The notes below the pieces were generated by a model that saw nothing but the letters and a program-made list of their open reading frames with translations, had not been told where the DNA came from and ran no database searches. The translations under genes were made by a program, and so were the position numbers. Positions 6,032-15,505 of a stretch of 64,000 nucleotides of DNA are shown here, piece after piece (the first letter of the stretch is position 1; each line of letters starts with the position of its first letter). The stretch is from JAGPUQ01 sp963708735 (GTDB lineage Bacteria > Pseudomonadota > Gammaproteobacteria > Pseudomonadales > Porticoccaceae), in NCBI GenBank assembly GCA_963708735.1, contig CAVPTW010000024.1:1-64000 (forward strand), read 5' to 3'.

Positions 6032-8446
6032 CTAACCGGCTGTTTCGCGCTGCCTGGCAACCTTCGACGGCAATAGCCAGCGCGCCAGTGCCGGCAGGAT
6101 CAGGATGGCGCCGAGCATGTTGGTCAGGAACAGGAAGGTCAGCAATATCCCCATGTCGGCCTGGAATTTGAGAGACGCGAAAATCCAGCTGCATACCCCC
6201 GCGCCAAGGGTAAGGCCGATGAAAATCACCGCTTTGCCCGTAAGCCGCATGGCCTTGTAAAAGGCTTCGCTCAACGAGTCGCCAGTCTTCAAGAAGCCCA
6301 TCATGGCGGAGTAGATGTAGATGGCGTAATCCACGCCCACACCGACGCCCAGGGCCATCATGGGAAGCGTATTCACCTTCAGGCCGATATTCAGAATCGC
6401 CATCATGGCGTCGCCCAGCAGCGACACCACGGCCAGTGGGATGACGATACACAGGGTTCCGGCGATGGATCGGAAGGCGAGCAGGGACAGCACGATGGTC
6501 ACCGCATACACCCAGCCCATCATCGGACGCTCGGCTGCCGAGACGGTTTGGTTGGTGGCGGCGATGATGCCGACATTGCCGGCGGCGAGGCGAAGATGGA
6601 ATTTGTCGTCGGGAAGCACGGACTTGAACGCCGTGATCCCCTTGATGATGCGGTCGATAGTTTCGGCCTTGTGATCCACGGTATAAATGTTGACGGGCAT
6701 CGCGCTGCATGACGCATTCATGTATTCGTTGCTGCCGCCGCGATCGAGATCGTGCAAAGCCGACGCCATGTTGTTCGGGTCCCGGGAGATTTCAAACCAG
6801 CGTGGGCTGCCCTCGTTGTTGGCGGCAATGATCGTTTTCATCGAACGCGCAAGCGAGTCGACCGAATGAACACCGGGAAGATTCTGCAGATACCATGCGA
6901 ATCGATCCATTTCCGTCATCACGTCGTGGTCCACACACGCGTTCTCCTGTGCTTCGACGATCACCGACAGTTTGTCCACACCGATGGAGAATTTTTCCGA
7001 AATCACGCGGCTGTCGACGTTGTAGCGAGCATCTTCGCGCAATTCGGGAATGCCTGCGTGAAGGTCACCGATCTTCATCTGGTGCCCCATGTAAGCACCC
7101 CACGCGGCAGCGACCGCCACCACGGCGAGTATCAGCAGAGAGGGCCCGGTTTCGGTGGTGCGAGCGATAAATCGCCACAGTGGATCACGCCGGGCTTCCG
7201 CGCGACGGTGACGCTCCCGGTACTGGTCCAGCCCGCGGATTCTCACATAAGAAAGCAGCACCGGCAGCAGAATCATCTTGGTGAGCAGCATGATGGCCAT
7301 GCCGACGCTGGCGGTGATTGCCGTTTCCCGGACGATCTGAATATCGATCAGCAGGATAGTGGCGAAACTGACCGATGTGGTGATGACCGCCAATGCGCCA
7401 GGCACCAGCAGCCGGCGAAACGTGCGCTTGGCGGCTTCCAGGCTATCGACGCCGTGAGGGACTTCGGGCGCCGGCACCAGCGGCCTGCCATAGCTGTCGG
7501 TATCGCCACCGTACATGACCTCGCCCATCCAGCCGCTGACCATCTGTACGCCGTGACTGACGCCAATCGCAAATACCAGGAATGGCACCAGGATCGACAT
7601 GGGATCCAGCCCATAGCCGAGCATATTGAGCGATCCCAGCAGACCGATCACCGCGATCAGTGATACCAGCGGCGGGAGCAGGGACAGGATGACGGAGCGG
7701 GTATAGAGCCACAGCAGGATGCTCGTGATGACGAGCGTGATGCCAAAAAACTCCACCACATCGCCGGCGCCATCGGCGATGTCTCCGGTCGACTTCGCAA
7801 AGCCGATGATGCGAACGTCGATATTGTCGCTTTCGAAGCGCTTGCGAATTTTCTGCTCGAGGTCGTCCGCGATCTTCCGGTAATCCACCGGCTGCCCGGT
7901 GGTAGGATCCTTTTCGATCAGCTCGGCCCGGATCAGTGCGCCGGAGAAGTCGTTGGCCACCAGATCGCCCAGGCGTCCGGATTTGATGATGTTGCTGCGG
8001 ACGACTGGCAACCATTCCTCGGTCGGCTGAAATTCTGCGGGGATGACGTTGCCTCCGGAAAAACCATCCTCGATCACTTCCACATAAATCACGTTCGGCG
8101 TGAATATCGAGGTGACCGTGGACTTGGCTATGCCGGGAAGAAAGAATACTTCGTCGGTGGCGGATTGCATGGCCTTGAAAAACTCGGGATTGAAGATGTC
8201 GCCATGCTTTTCCATCAGCGCGACGATTATCTGGTTGCCGGAGCCGAAATCGTCGCGGTACTTCGCCAGGGTTTTTATGTACGGGTGATTGGGCGGCATG
8301 AGTTTCTCGAAGCCAGCGTCCACACGGAGCTTCAACGCATTGAAGCCCATGAGCAGCGTAAAAACACTGAATATGGCAAGAATGGCTAGCCGGTAGGTAA
8401 ACATCAACCGAACGATCCAGTCCATCAGGGAGTTACTGCTTTTCAT
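6032..8446 (-). CDS. RND/MMPL-family inner-membrane transporter
   Basis: The 804-residue protein has the RND layout: one N-terminal helix, a large periplasmic loop (about residues 45-215), a block of membrane helices, a second periplasmic loop and a final helix block containing GVGVGVDYAIYIYSA, the DYA-type helix-4 motif near residue 705. It lacks the HAE1 trimer docking features and resembles MMPL/HpnN-type exporters of lipids and other hydrophobic molecules. It is the last gene on the minus strand of a cluster with YCF48-repeat, DUF1329 and DUF1302 genes, a set that often occurs together in proteobacteria that handle hydrophobic substrates. Substrate is unknown. A 214-base gap separates it from the YCF48 gene, so it may have its own promoter. 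Confidence 0.85.
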   Translation of the reverse strand: MKSSNSLMDWIVRLMFTYRLAILAIFSVFTLLMGFNALKLRVDAGFEKLMPPNHPYIKTLAKYRDDFGSGNQIIVALMEKHGDIFNPEFFKAMQSATDEVFFLPGIAKSTVTSIFTPNVIYVEVIEDGFSGGNVIPAEFQPTEEWLPVVRSNIIKSGRLGDLVANDFSGALIRAELIEKDPTTGQPVDYRKIADDLEQKIRKRFESDNIDVRIIGFAKSTGDIADGAGDVVEFFGITLVITSILLWLYTRSVILSLLPPLVSLIAVIGLLGSLNMLGYGLDPMSILVPFLVFAIGVSHGVQMVSGWMGEVMYGGDTDSYGRPLVPAPEVPHGVDSLEAAKRTFRRLLVPGALAVITTSVSFATILLIDIQIVRETAITASVGMAIMLLTKMILLPVLLSYVRIRGLDQYRERHRRAEARRDPLWRFIARTTETGPSLLILAVVAVAAAWGAYMGHQMKIGDLHAGIPELREDARYNVDSRVISEKFSIGVDKLSVIVEAQENACVDHDVMTEMDRFAWYLQNLPGVHSVDSLARSMKTIIAANNEGSPRWFEISRDPNNMASALHDLDRGGSNEYMNASCSAMPVNIYTVDHKAETIDRIIKGITAFKSVLPDDKFHLRLAAGNVGIIAATNQTVSAAERPMMGWVYAVTIVLSLLAFRSIAGTLCIVIPLAVVSLLGDAMMAILNIGLKVNTLPMMALGVGVGVDYAIYIYSAMMGFLKTGDSLSEAFYKAMRLTGKAVIFIGLTLGAGVCSWIFASLKFQADMGILLTFLFLTNMLGAILILPALARWLLPSKVARQRETAG

Positions 8447-8660
8447 AGGAGTGCCGTCTCAATGCCAATGGTTTTGTTGTGGATGCCCAGGGACCTTTAG
8501 GGAATCCCCGGGGGCTTTTAAGAGCTAGCCTGGCCTGGCGGTCAACTGCCCCGCGGCGCGGTGACTCCTTGCTTTCCTCGCTTCTACAATCAAAAACATG
8601 TCAGCCGTTGCGGGTCACACGCCCGGTCGGCCTTATTTCGCGATGCTTTTCAACGAGCGG

Positions 8661-9734
8661 CTAGGGCAGATCGAACCGATCAGCGCCCGCGTCTCCGAAC
8701 AGCAGCAGGTGTCGGTCGCCTATGCGCTGGACGGAGACAAACCCGTTGAATCCGTTGTACGGAAGCCGCTCGGCGCTGTCGCTTTCCCGCGGGACGCGCA
8801 GGATGGTGCCTCCGGCGCCGACGACGATCACGTCACCGTTGTCCAGTTCCAGCGAGTCGTAAAGATTGGCTGTGGTCTGCGTCTTGATTTCGGACCAGGT
8901 TTCGCCTCGGTCCCGGGAGCGGAAGCAATGTCCGCGCAACCCATAGACCAGGAGTTCGTGCGAGGAGAGTTCCCGGGCGCCAAAAAATGAGCCTGCGTAC
9001 GGCGAGTTGAGGACGCGCCACTGGGGCTCAGGGGTTCCGGCCGGGCCTGGTTGCGGCCGGTAGGAGATCAGCGTGCCGAGTTCGCCGGCGATGAGGTATT
9101 CGCCGTCCAGCGGGATGATCGCGTTGAAATTCGGCTCGGTTTCCTGGCCAGCGCTCTGCAGCAGATCGTGGAGCGCCGCGGTATCGACGGTATTCCAATG
9201 CTTTCCGCCATCCTCGGTGATCAGCAGCATCGAAAACGCACCCACGGCGATGCCGTGCAGCGGATCGGAAAAATACAGATCGAGGATCGGCTTGGGTACG
9301 TCGCCGTCCGGAATGGGGTTTTCATAGACGATGTCCCAATTTCGGCCGCCATCCTTGGTGTGCAGAATCAGGCTGTCGTGCCCTGCGGCCCATCCCTCGT
9401 TTTCATTGGCGAAGGACACAGCGGTCAGCAGCACCTGAGTCGGCACATTGTCCGCCTGATGCCAGTCGTCGCTGCCGTCGCTGCCATCGGTGTAGATGAT
9501 GTCGCCATGCGTGCCGACCGCGACGATGCGCCGTCCGGCTCTCGCCGAGTCGGTCAGCAGGGCCTTGCTGGCCAGTGCGGAGGGAGTGGCGGGCAGTTGG
9601 GTGGATGCGGCGGTGCAATTGCCGGGAAAGGTCAGGCCGACCCACAGCGCGGTGCAGAGAAACCAGGCCGTGCGATCTGGAAGCCGTGGCAGGATTCCGA
9701 TCGACAACAGGCCTCGCCATGATTGCAAGCCCAT
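8661..9734 (-). CDS. YCF48/BNR-repeat beta-propeller protein, exported
   Basis: The start is the ATG at 9734, with a strong AAGGAGG site seven bases before it; the longer frame to 9851 has none. The 357-residue product opens with an N-terminal hydrophobic signal, then repeats carrying Asp-box motifs (KDGGRNW, EDGGKHW, RDRGETW) and WAAGH/GIAVG strands typical of the photosystem-assembly YCF48 fold. Such propellers act as scaffolds rather than enzymes. Beside an RND permease and DUF1302/DUF1329 genes, it may be the periplasmic adaptor or assembly factor of that transport system. Confidence 0.8.
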   Translation of the reverse strand: MGLQSWRGLLSIGILPRLPDRTAWFLCTALWVGLTFPGNCTAASTQLPATPSALASKALLTDSARAGRRIVAVGTHGDIIYTDGSDGSDDWHQADNVPTQVLLTAVSFANENEGWAAGHDSLILHTKDGGRNWDIVYENPIPDGDVPKPILDLYFSDPLHGIAVGAFSMLLITEDGGKHWNTVDTAALHDLLQSAGQETEPNFNAIIPLDGEYLIAGELGTLISYRPQPGPAGTPEPQWRVLNSPYAGSFFGARELSSHELLVYGLRGHCFRSRDRGETWSEIKTQTTANLYDSLELDNGDVIVVGAGGTILRVPRESDSAERLPYNGFNGFVSVQRIGDRHLLLFGDAGADRFDLP

Positions 9735-10121
9735 GATCTGCCTCCTTAACAGTTTGTGGAAAAACCAATGCGGTAGCCATCTGCGTCCTTGCGTGGTGCC
9801 CGCTCCCTCGCCTATCGACTTGACGTGTCTCGGTCGCCGTACGCCTTGCATCTGGGCGTCCTGGCGATGTTTTTCAACGACTGCAAGTATCTGAACGTGA
9901 AATTAACAGCCTGTTGGAAAGCCGCCGCGACAGCACCTTGCGTCGTTGTGCGGCACAGATTTTTTCATCCGCCCACTGGATAGGTCCCGAGCGTCCGGCG
10001 CCTCACGCTTGGCCGTTTCGCGGTATTTTCCACGCGACCGTTGCCGGTTTGTTCAAGCTGGCGCAGCGGCTGGAGCCTGCCAGCCGTTGCGCATTCCGCC
10101 CGGGTGCGGTCGTCGGTTAGG
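9735..10121. other. Intergenic gap inside the DUF1329-YCF48 cluster
   Basis: No gene is supported in these 387 bases. A hairpin with six-base arms (GGCTGG/CCAGCC, 10068-10085) lies 37 bases past the DUF1329 stop but lacks a U-tract. The rest probably carries a promoter for the YCF48 gene, though no clear -35/-10 pair stands out. Confidence 0.4.
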
Positions 10122-11552
10122 TTACCGAGTACCCTGGGCCCGGATGGAGCCAGGAGAGAAATAGGAATCGTCGGCTCTCCACGTCATGTCCGGACCGGGA
10201 TCCTCGTTGTCGACGCCCATGAACATCATCCGACCGGATTGCAGATCGTAGGAGTCAAGCAACGTGTAAAACATGGATTTCGCGTCGTAGAGATTCACCA
10301 GATGCAATTCGATTGGACGCCACAGCTCGCCGCGACGATCGTAGTTGTCCGCGAGCAGCACCCACCAGCTGTCTTCATCGAGAAAAAGTTCGCGATAACC
10401 GTAGATGTGGCTGGTGCCTTCACGCAAGGTGCCGGTGAGTTTCCATACCCGGTGCAGTTCATACCGCGGTAGATCCTGATTGAGCCGGCCTTCCTTGGTG
10501 ATTATGTCCGAGACCTTGATGTCGCCACTGTTGAGTTTGTACGAATTGTACGGAACGTATTTTTCCACACGGCCTTCGAGTTTCCACACGAATCTGTCGT
10601 TCGGGCCGTTGTAGCCGTACCCGGAATCCACGGTCATCAGGCCGCTGCTGCCGGGAAACGGATAGGCGTAGTTGATTTCGGGAGCCCGTTTCACCCGCCG
10701 TTGGCCCGGATTGTATTGCCAGGCCTGACGCAGATTATGGGTGTAGATGATAGGGTCGTGGGCCAGCAGCACCTGGCCCGCCTGCTTGACGGGCGCGGTA
10801 ATGGTCTGGAAGTACCCGTAACCGCTTCCGGCCGCGCTGGGATCGAAGGTCGCGATGTTGTTGCTGGGATCCGAGTATTTCCAGTGTATCTGTACCGATA
10901 GCTTGTTTACTTCGTAACCGCCGTTCGCCGTGGTGGCGGCGGTGTCATCCCAGAAGTTCATCCATGATGGTAGCGGTCGCGCCAGTGCATCGACGATGGC
11001 TTCCTCGCCGGTCTTTGGAATCGGAAACGGCCAGGAAATGACGGCATTCTTGAAACCGATTTGATTTCCGACGACGGTTATCTCAGCGGTTTTTGCGTTC
11101 TCCATAGTCGCTTTATAAAAGTGCTCTTCGTATACCGCGCTTCTGCGCGAGGGATAGATATTCATTTTGTATCCGGGAATAACTTCGAACAGCTTGATCT
11201 GGCCCGGAGTCAGCTTGTCAGCGTACTTCTGGTAATTTTCTTTCGTTATCGTGAACAGAATTTTGTCTTCCGGAAATGGATTCTGATGATGGTCCCCCGG
11301 CTTGAATTCTTTCGGTACCGGAACCGGCTCATATTTCCACTCCGGGATGGTGCCCTCCGCGTTCCCGGCACGAATCGCACCCATTGGCGTCAATTCGGTT
11401 CCGGAGAAGCCCAGCTTGGCGATTTCCGCACTCGTCAGTGGCTCGGCCATTGCGCTTAAGGAGGCCGCCAGGAGTACAACGCTTGATGCTACCGAGATGG
11501 CGTTTCCAGACCGACGCGCCTTGTTGTGGTTGTAGTGTTGCATGTCAATCAT
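10122..11552 (-). CDS. DUF1329 periplasmic protein (LolA/LolB-like fold family)
   Basis: The ATG at 11552 follows GAGGATTACTGGA; a second ATG at 11543 is possible. The 476-residue product has a signal peptide cleaved after SAMA, then the DUF1329 opening (EIAKLG-GTELTP-GA-RAGN-GTIPEW), the conserved SWPFPIP element, the GQRRVKRAPEINYAYP strand and a C-terminal RYELHRVWKL and DEDSW region. The family is related to lipoprotein-sorting folds that shield a lipid in a beta half-barrel. It lies 11 bases after the DUF1302 gene and is surely in the same operon. The likely role is carrying a hydrophobic compound between the inner-membrane RND protein and the outer-membrane DUF1302 protein; this is inference. 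Confidence 0.85.
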   Translation of the reverse strand: MIDMQHYNHNKARRSGNAISVASSVVLLAASLSAMAEPLTSAEIAKLGFSGTELTPMGAIRAGNAEGTIPEWKYEPVPVPKEFKPGDHHQNPFPEDKILFTITKENYQKYADKLTPGQIKLFEVIPGYKMNIYPSRRSAVYEEHFYKATMENAKTAEITVVGNQIGFKNAVISWPFPIPKTGEEAIVDALARPLPSWMNFWDDTAATTANGGYEVNKLSVQIHWKYSDPSNNIATFDPSAAGSGYGYFQTITAPVKQAGQVLLAHDPIIYTHNLRQAWQYNPGQRRVKRAPEINYAYPFPGSSGLMTVDSGYGYNGPNDRFVWKLEGRVEKYVPYNSYKLNSGDIKVSDIITKEGRLNQDLPRYELHRVWKLTGTLREGTSHIYGYRELFLDEDSWWVLLADNYDRRGELWRPIELHLVNLYDAKSMFYTLLDSYDLQSGRMMFMGVDNEDPGPDMTWRADDSYFSPGSIRAQGTR

Positions 11553-11563
11553 TCCAGTAATCC

Positions 11564-13354
11564 TCAAAAATGGTATTTGAATGCCATGGATAGGTTGTCT
11601 CGATCGTGATAGGCGCCCGCCGCGTTGTCGCCGAGCCATAGCGAATAGGCAAACTCCAGAGAAGTGCTGGACAGATAGCTGAATTCGACACTGGTCCGAA
11701 GAATCTGCTGGCCCTTCTGCAGTGCACCGCCAATGCCGGCTGCCTGGGGTTGATACCCGTCCACGCCCTGGATCCAGACCACCGCCGGTTTCATGTCCAG
11801 GCTGGCAAAGACATTGTTGTATTCAAGCTGCGCCACCAGTGCGTAACCCCAGGAGAACGGGGTGACTGGCTGATCGAGACCATCCGCTCCCTTGAAGTGT
11901 CCGGAAAATGCCGGACCACTGCCATGGTGTACGAAGTCCGTGGGGTCGTTGCCCTTGAGGTCGTCGATCCATTGGGCATTGACGTCCAGGACCAGGCTCA
12001 GGGTATTGGCGCCCAGCAATGTGGTGGCGTTGGAATAGGTCAGGGTTCCGAGGTAGGTCCACATACCGTTGTTCTCGGTTCCGCATCCGACGATATTGCC
12101 ATCGGGTCCCGCCAGTCCGGGCGGAAGCATGCCCAACGCTGTTTGGATGCCGCCCAGGCCAAACAGGTTTCCACATTGTCTGACGTCGAAGAAGTCCGGC
12201 CGGTAGTTCACTTCCGTCTGAAAGGCGAGTCCCAGGCTGCCCGGCAGCACACCATTGAGTGAAACGGCGTAGGCGTCCAGATCCTGGGCGAATTTCCAGC
12301 GATAGCCGCCGAACGTCACCCCAATCGGACTATAGGGGTCCGGCACGTGATGGCTCTCATCCACGGTGGGCGCCGGCATGAAGGCGTGGGAGCGCACCCA
12401 GTAGAAACCCAGATCCGCGTCGTTCATCGATTCGATGATGGTGTGCAGGGCAATACCCCACTGGCCGCCCTTGTCGGGCCGGTCGGTGCCGGTATAGGGG
12501 ATACCCGGAATGAGCAGATCGGGCTTGTAACCCTTGCCGTACAGATCGAGCGGGCTGAAGAAAGTGCCGACGCCAAAAAATTCGGACCGGCGCCAGTTCC
12601 ACACGTAGTAGGCTTCCATCGTGACGTTATCGGTGATTCCGTACTGCCCATAGATCATTTCCTGGGGCATCAGGGTTTCCTTGATCTCCGTGCCCGGTGT
12701 GGTCGTCTTGCCGAAATCCACCGGGTTCTGCATCTGGCTGATACCGCCGCCGAGAATGTCGCTTTCGCCCCAGTTGACCACCTGCTTGCCCACGCGGACA
12801 TTCAGCAGGTGTCCGCCCGGATTCCAGCTTCCGTACGCGAACAGATCGAGTATCCGAAATTTGTTTCCCACCAGGTTTTGAGTTGCTCCGGAAATGCCGT
12901 CGAGCGATCCGACCGGCGTCGGCCGGAAGCAGTTGTCGCAATCCTGATTCATGACTGTGTAGTCATAGGTATAGGACATGCGGGTGAAGAAACCGTAGTT
13001 GTCCTTCTTCAGTCCCATATCCGACAGCAGCGACAGCGGCGAGCTGTAGATATCCCACCGGTCCGGAAAGACTTTCTGGTCTCCGGAGTAGGGTGCGGAA
13101 ACGCCGGGAATGAACGAGCGCTTGTCGGCATTCTGCGTGCGCATCGCCATGCTGGCGGTGAACGTGGTGTCGATAAAGGCTTCGACGTCGTCGTTCTTGA
13201 AAGTGATCGCCATTGCCTGTCCGGCGACCAGGATTGCAAAGCAGACTGTTGCCTTGACCAGCGCTGTCGCGGAACGAGAAACAGGCTCCAGCCTGCATCG
13301 CGAAACCGAACGCCACCGGGATGCCCGCGTTGATAACGGTATGGACTGATACAA
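11564..13354 (-). CDS. DUF1302 outer-membrane beta-barrel protein
   Basis: A TTG at 13354 preceded by AAGGGGAGG with six-base spacing is the best start; the ATG further upstream has no ribosome site. The 596-residue protein has a long basic leader and signal peptide ending GQAMA, then a DUF1302 body (VGKQVVNWGES, the conserved MPQEMIYGQYGIT segment, many alternating strands) and ends in FKYHF, the aromatic terminus typical of BAM-inserted barrels. It is first in the operon with DUF1329. Tandem 15-base repeats begin 133 bases upstream. DUF1302 proteins are long outer-membrane channels often linked with DUF1329 and RND exporters. Confidence 0.87.
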   Translation of the reverse strand: MYQSIPLSTRASRWRSVSRCRLEPVSRSATALVKATVCFAILVAGQAMAITFKNDDVEAFIDTTFTASMAMRTQNADKRSFIPGVSAPYSGDQKVFPDRWDIYSSPLSLLSDMGLKKDNYGFFTRMSYTYDYTVMNQDCDNCFRPTPVGSLDGISGATQNLVGNKFRILDLFAYGSWNPGGHLLNVRVGKQVVNWGESDILGGGISQMQNPVDFGKTTTPGTEIKETLMPQEMIYGQYGITDNVTMEAYYVWNWRRSEFFGVGTFFSPLDLYGKGYKPDLLIPGIPYTGTDRPDKGGQWGIALHTIIESMNDADLGFYWVRSHAFMPAPTVDESHHVPDPYSPIGVTFGGYRWKFAQDLDAYAVSLNGVLPGSLGLAFQTEVNYRPDFFDVRQCGNLFGLGGIQTALGMLPPGLAGPDGNIVGCGTENNGMWTYLGTLTYSNATTLLGANTLSLVLDVNAQWIDDLKGNDPTDFVHHGSGPAFSGHFKGADGLDQPVTPFSWGYALVAQLEYNNVFASLDMKPAVVWIQGVDGYQPQAAGIGGALQKGQQILRTSVEFSYLSSTSLEFAYSLWLGDNAAGAYHDRDNLSMAFKYHF

Positions 13355-13861
13355 AGCACACCTCCCCTTATTGTAGTTGTTATGAGCGTGCGCGCTGACC
13401 GCAGTGGCAGCGCACATCGATAGTGCTTTCAGCCAGCGCCCTTGCGCCGTGGGAAGATATAGAGCGGCGCTTCAGCTGAATTGCATATCTACTGAACGAC
13501 TGTCTACCGAACGACTGTCTACCGAACGACTGTCTACCGAACGACTGTCTACCGAACGACTGTCTACCAAACGAACAATGGCGAGGTTGATTAATTATGA
13601 ATGGAGAAACACTCGCCTGATCCAGAGGCTAACACCGACAATTCATCGCTTGCAATAGGCGTTATTTTTCATTTCATTTCAGATTGAGCCCGGGGGTGCT
13701 GTGTTTGACTCCGGCTCTACCGTGCTGGCTGCTTGTCAGGGAACGGTTGTGACAGGCGGTTGTGGCAGGCGCAGTGCTGGCTTCTTCGCCTATCTGCTTG
13801 AAATACTTCGGGCGCAGTGCGCTTCAGATCTGACTGACTCGCCGTGCTTTCCAATGGCCTG
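13355..13861. other. Intergenic control region between the DUF1302 and TIGR02444 genes
   Basis: This 507-base stretch holds the 15-base tandem repeats (13487-13576) and an AT-richer segment around 13577-13690 containing TTGATTAATTATGAATGG. It probably carries the promoter of the DUF1302-DUF1329 operon, which reads leftward. No exact promoter hexamers could be assigned. The frame 13404-13658 is a repeat-driven open frame rather than a gene. Confidence 0.45.
13487..13576. repeat. 15-base tandem repeat, four perfect copies plus two partial
   Basis: The unit TGTCTACCGAACGAC is repeated exactly four times at 13501-13560. It is flanked by a degenerate copy ending at 13500 (ATCTACTGAACGAC) and one starting at 13561 (TGTCTACCAAACGAAC). 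The 15-base period is about 1.5 helical turns. It lies 133-222 bases upstream of the DUF1302 start, where copy number could change regulator binding or promoter spacing. Confidence 0.95.
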
Positions 13862-14335
13862 CTACAGACCGCCGTGGATGAGCAGTGGGCTGTCGCGTTC
13901 GAGCACCACGCCCAACGTTGCGCAGTAGCGGGTCAGATTCCCCCGCGCGCAAGTGTCCCCGTCTCGTGCCGAACCCGGGCGAGCCAACCCGCAATCCTCC
14001 AGCCATCGCACCAGCAGCGCCTGTTCATGCCGTTCTGCGGTCAGTTCCTCCGCCAGCAGGCGCTGTTTTTCGGGCGCGGCAATGCCCACCGAGCGCCGCC
14101 GTGCGCGCAGTGGCTGCAGCACGCTGACTTGCCAGTCTTCGATTGTTGCCGCTGCCGCCGCCAGGCCCTGAGCGTCCAGCGCAATGCCGCGCCGGCCGGT
14201 CCAGCAGCAGAACAACAGTACGTTGATGTTGGCGCCGGCGTCGTCCTGGAGTCGCAGACAGTATTCGGCAACACCGGGTCGGGAATACGACGCGACGGAA
14301 AATTCCCAGAATTCGTCTGCCAACGCTCCGCCCAT
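13862..14335 (-). CDS. TIGR02444 family protein
   Basis: The 157-residue protein has the family's typical opening (FWEFSVASYSRPGV), a CLRLQDDAGANINVLLFCCW segment and a C-terminal RWLEDCGLA region. TIGR02444 proteins are soluble, restricted mainly to gammaproteobacteria, and have no known function. The start lies six bases past the trmB stop, so it is the last gene of the DUF423-trmB-TIGR02444 unit. A decayed copy of its 3' third lies at 5166-5335. Confidence 0.85.
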   Translation of the reverse strand: MGGALADEFWEFSVASYSRPGVAEYCLRLQDDAGANINVLLFCCWTGRRGIALDAQGLAAAAATIEDWQVSVLQPLRARRRSVGIAAPEKQRLLAEELTAERHEQALLVRWLEDCGLARPGSARDGDTCARGNLTRYCATLGVVLERDSPLLIHGGL

Positions 14336-14341
14336 CGCCGG

Positions 14342-15049
14342 TCAATCGCTGCGGCGAAACAACAGGTCCAGCACCCGATGGCCGAGGCGTTCACCACGGC
14401 GTTCGAATTTGGTGGCCGGGCGAAACGCCGGGCGTTCCACAAAGGGCGTGCCGAGATTCACCAAGCCCGGGTCGGCGCCGAGCACCTCGAGCATGTGTTC
14501 CGCGTACGGCTCCCAGTCGGTGGCCAGATGCAGCAAGCCCCCGGGCGCGAGCTTGGCGCACAGCCGACGCACCAGGGATGGCTGCACCAAACGCCGCTTG
14601 TGGTGCTTTTTCTTGGGCCAGGGATCGGGAAAATAGATCTGAATCCGCGCCAGACTCCCGTCGGGAATGCATTCGTCCAGCACATCCTCGGCGTCGGCCA
14701 GATAGATGCGCAGGTTTTTCAGCGCACGTTGCGCCGCGCCGTGGGCCAGGCGTCCGGCGCCGGGCGGATGCACCTCGACGCCGACAAAATCGGTATTTGG
14801 GTCGGCTTCCGCCATGGCGAGCAGGGAGTCGCCCATGCCGAAGCCGATCTCCAGTACCACGGGGCCATGCCGTCCGAATACGTCAGGCCAGTTCACCCGG
14901 CCATCCGCGAGCCGCAGCCGGCAGTTCGGCCAGTCTTCGTCCAGGCCGCGGCGCTGCGCGTCCGTCATGCGGCCGGCGCGCACCACGTAGCTGCGGATCG
15001 CCCGTGCCCGGCGCTCGGGGAGAATGCTGGATACGTCGTTGCCGCTCAT
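14342..15049 (-). CDS. trmB: tRNA (guanine-N7-)-methyltransferase
   Basis: TrmB uses S-adenosylmethionine to methylate G46 in the variable loop of tRNAs. The start at 15049 overlaps the DUF423 stop (ATGA), giving 235 residues, normal for the family. The SAM-binding motif LEIGFGMGDSL is at about residue 67, the acidic GVEV end of strand 2 follows, and the signature FPDPWPKKKHHKRR is complete. The long upstream frame to 15451 is only the shadow of the DUF423 gene. Confidence 0.95.
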   Translation of the reverse strand: MSGNDVSSILPERRARAIRSYVVRAGRMTDAQRRGLDEDWPNCRLRLADGRVNWPDVFGRHGPVVLEIGFGMGDSLLAMAEADPNTDFVGVEVHPPGAGRLAHGAAQRALKNLRIYLADAEDVLDECIPDGSLARIQIYFPDPWPKKKHHKRRLVQPSLVRRLCAKLAPGGLLHLATDWEPYAEHMLEVLGADPGLVNLGTPFVERPAFRPATKFERRGERLGHRVLDLLFRRSD

Positions 15050-15432
15050 GGCCGCGCCTCCCGCCAGCAGCGACCGGCATGGCAGGCCAGCGCGCCCCAG
15101 CCCACGAGGAAGAGCAGGCCGCCGAGCGGGGTGATGGCGCCAAGCCAGGCCCGTCCGGTGAGCGTCAGCAGATACAGACTGCCGGAAAACAGGAGAATAC
15201 CGGCTCCCAGGCACCAGCCCGCCAGATGCAGCGTTCGCGTGCGGCGCGCGGCGGGCATCAGACCCAGCACCAGCAACGCCGAGGTGTGAAACATTTGATA
15301 GTGAATGGCTGTCTGCCAGATCGAGAGTTCCGCGGGCGTCAGGGAATTCTTCAGGGCGTGGGCACCGAAGGCTCCCAGTAACACCGTTAAAAAGCCGCTG
15401 GCTGCCGCGGTAAAAAATATCCCTGGATTCAC
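15046..15432 (-). CDS. DUF423 (YgdD/YwdK-like) small membrane protein
   Basis: A GTG at 15432 with GGGAGAT upstream starts a 128-residue protein with four hydrophobic helices. The family motifs FGAHALK and QTAIHYQMFHTSALL are intact. DUF423 proteins are inner-membrane proteins of unknown function. It overlaps trmB by four bases (ATGA) and heads this leftward unit. Confidence 0.9.
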   Translation of the reverse strand: MNPGIFFTAAASGFLTVLLGAFGAHALKNSLTPAELSIWQTAIHYQMFHTSALLVLGLMPAARRTRTLHLAGWCLGAGILLFSGSLYLLTLTGRAWLGAITPLGGLLFLVGWGALACHAGRCWREARP

Positions 15433-15505
15433 GATGATCTCCCGCAGACACGGATCGAAGCCGAACAGGTGTGGATCGGAAATAAACGGACGCGGGCCGA
15501 AAATG

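Noticed and set aside
13487..13576. Possible CRISPR array
   Set aside because: The units are 15 bases and directly adjoining, with no unique spacers and no cas genes nearby.
13404..13658. 84-residue frame containing five Ser-Thr-Glu-Arg-Leu repeats
   Set aside because: It is open only because the 15-base repeat has no stop in this frame. It has no ribosome site or family resemblance and lies in the control region of the DUF1302 operon.
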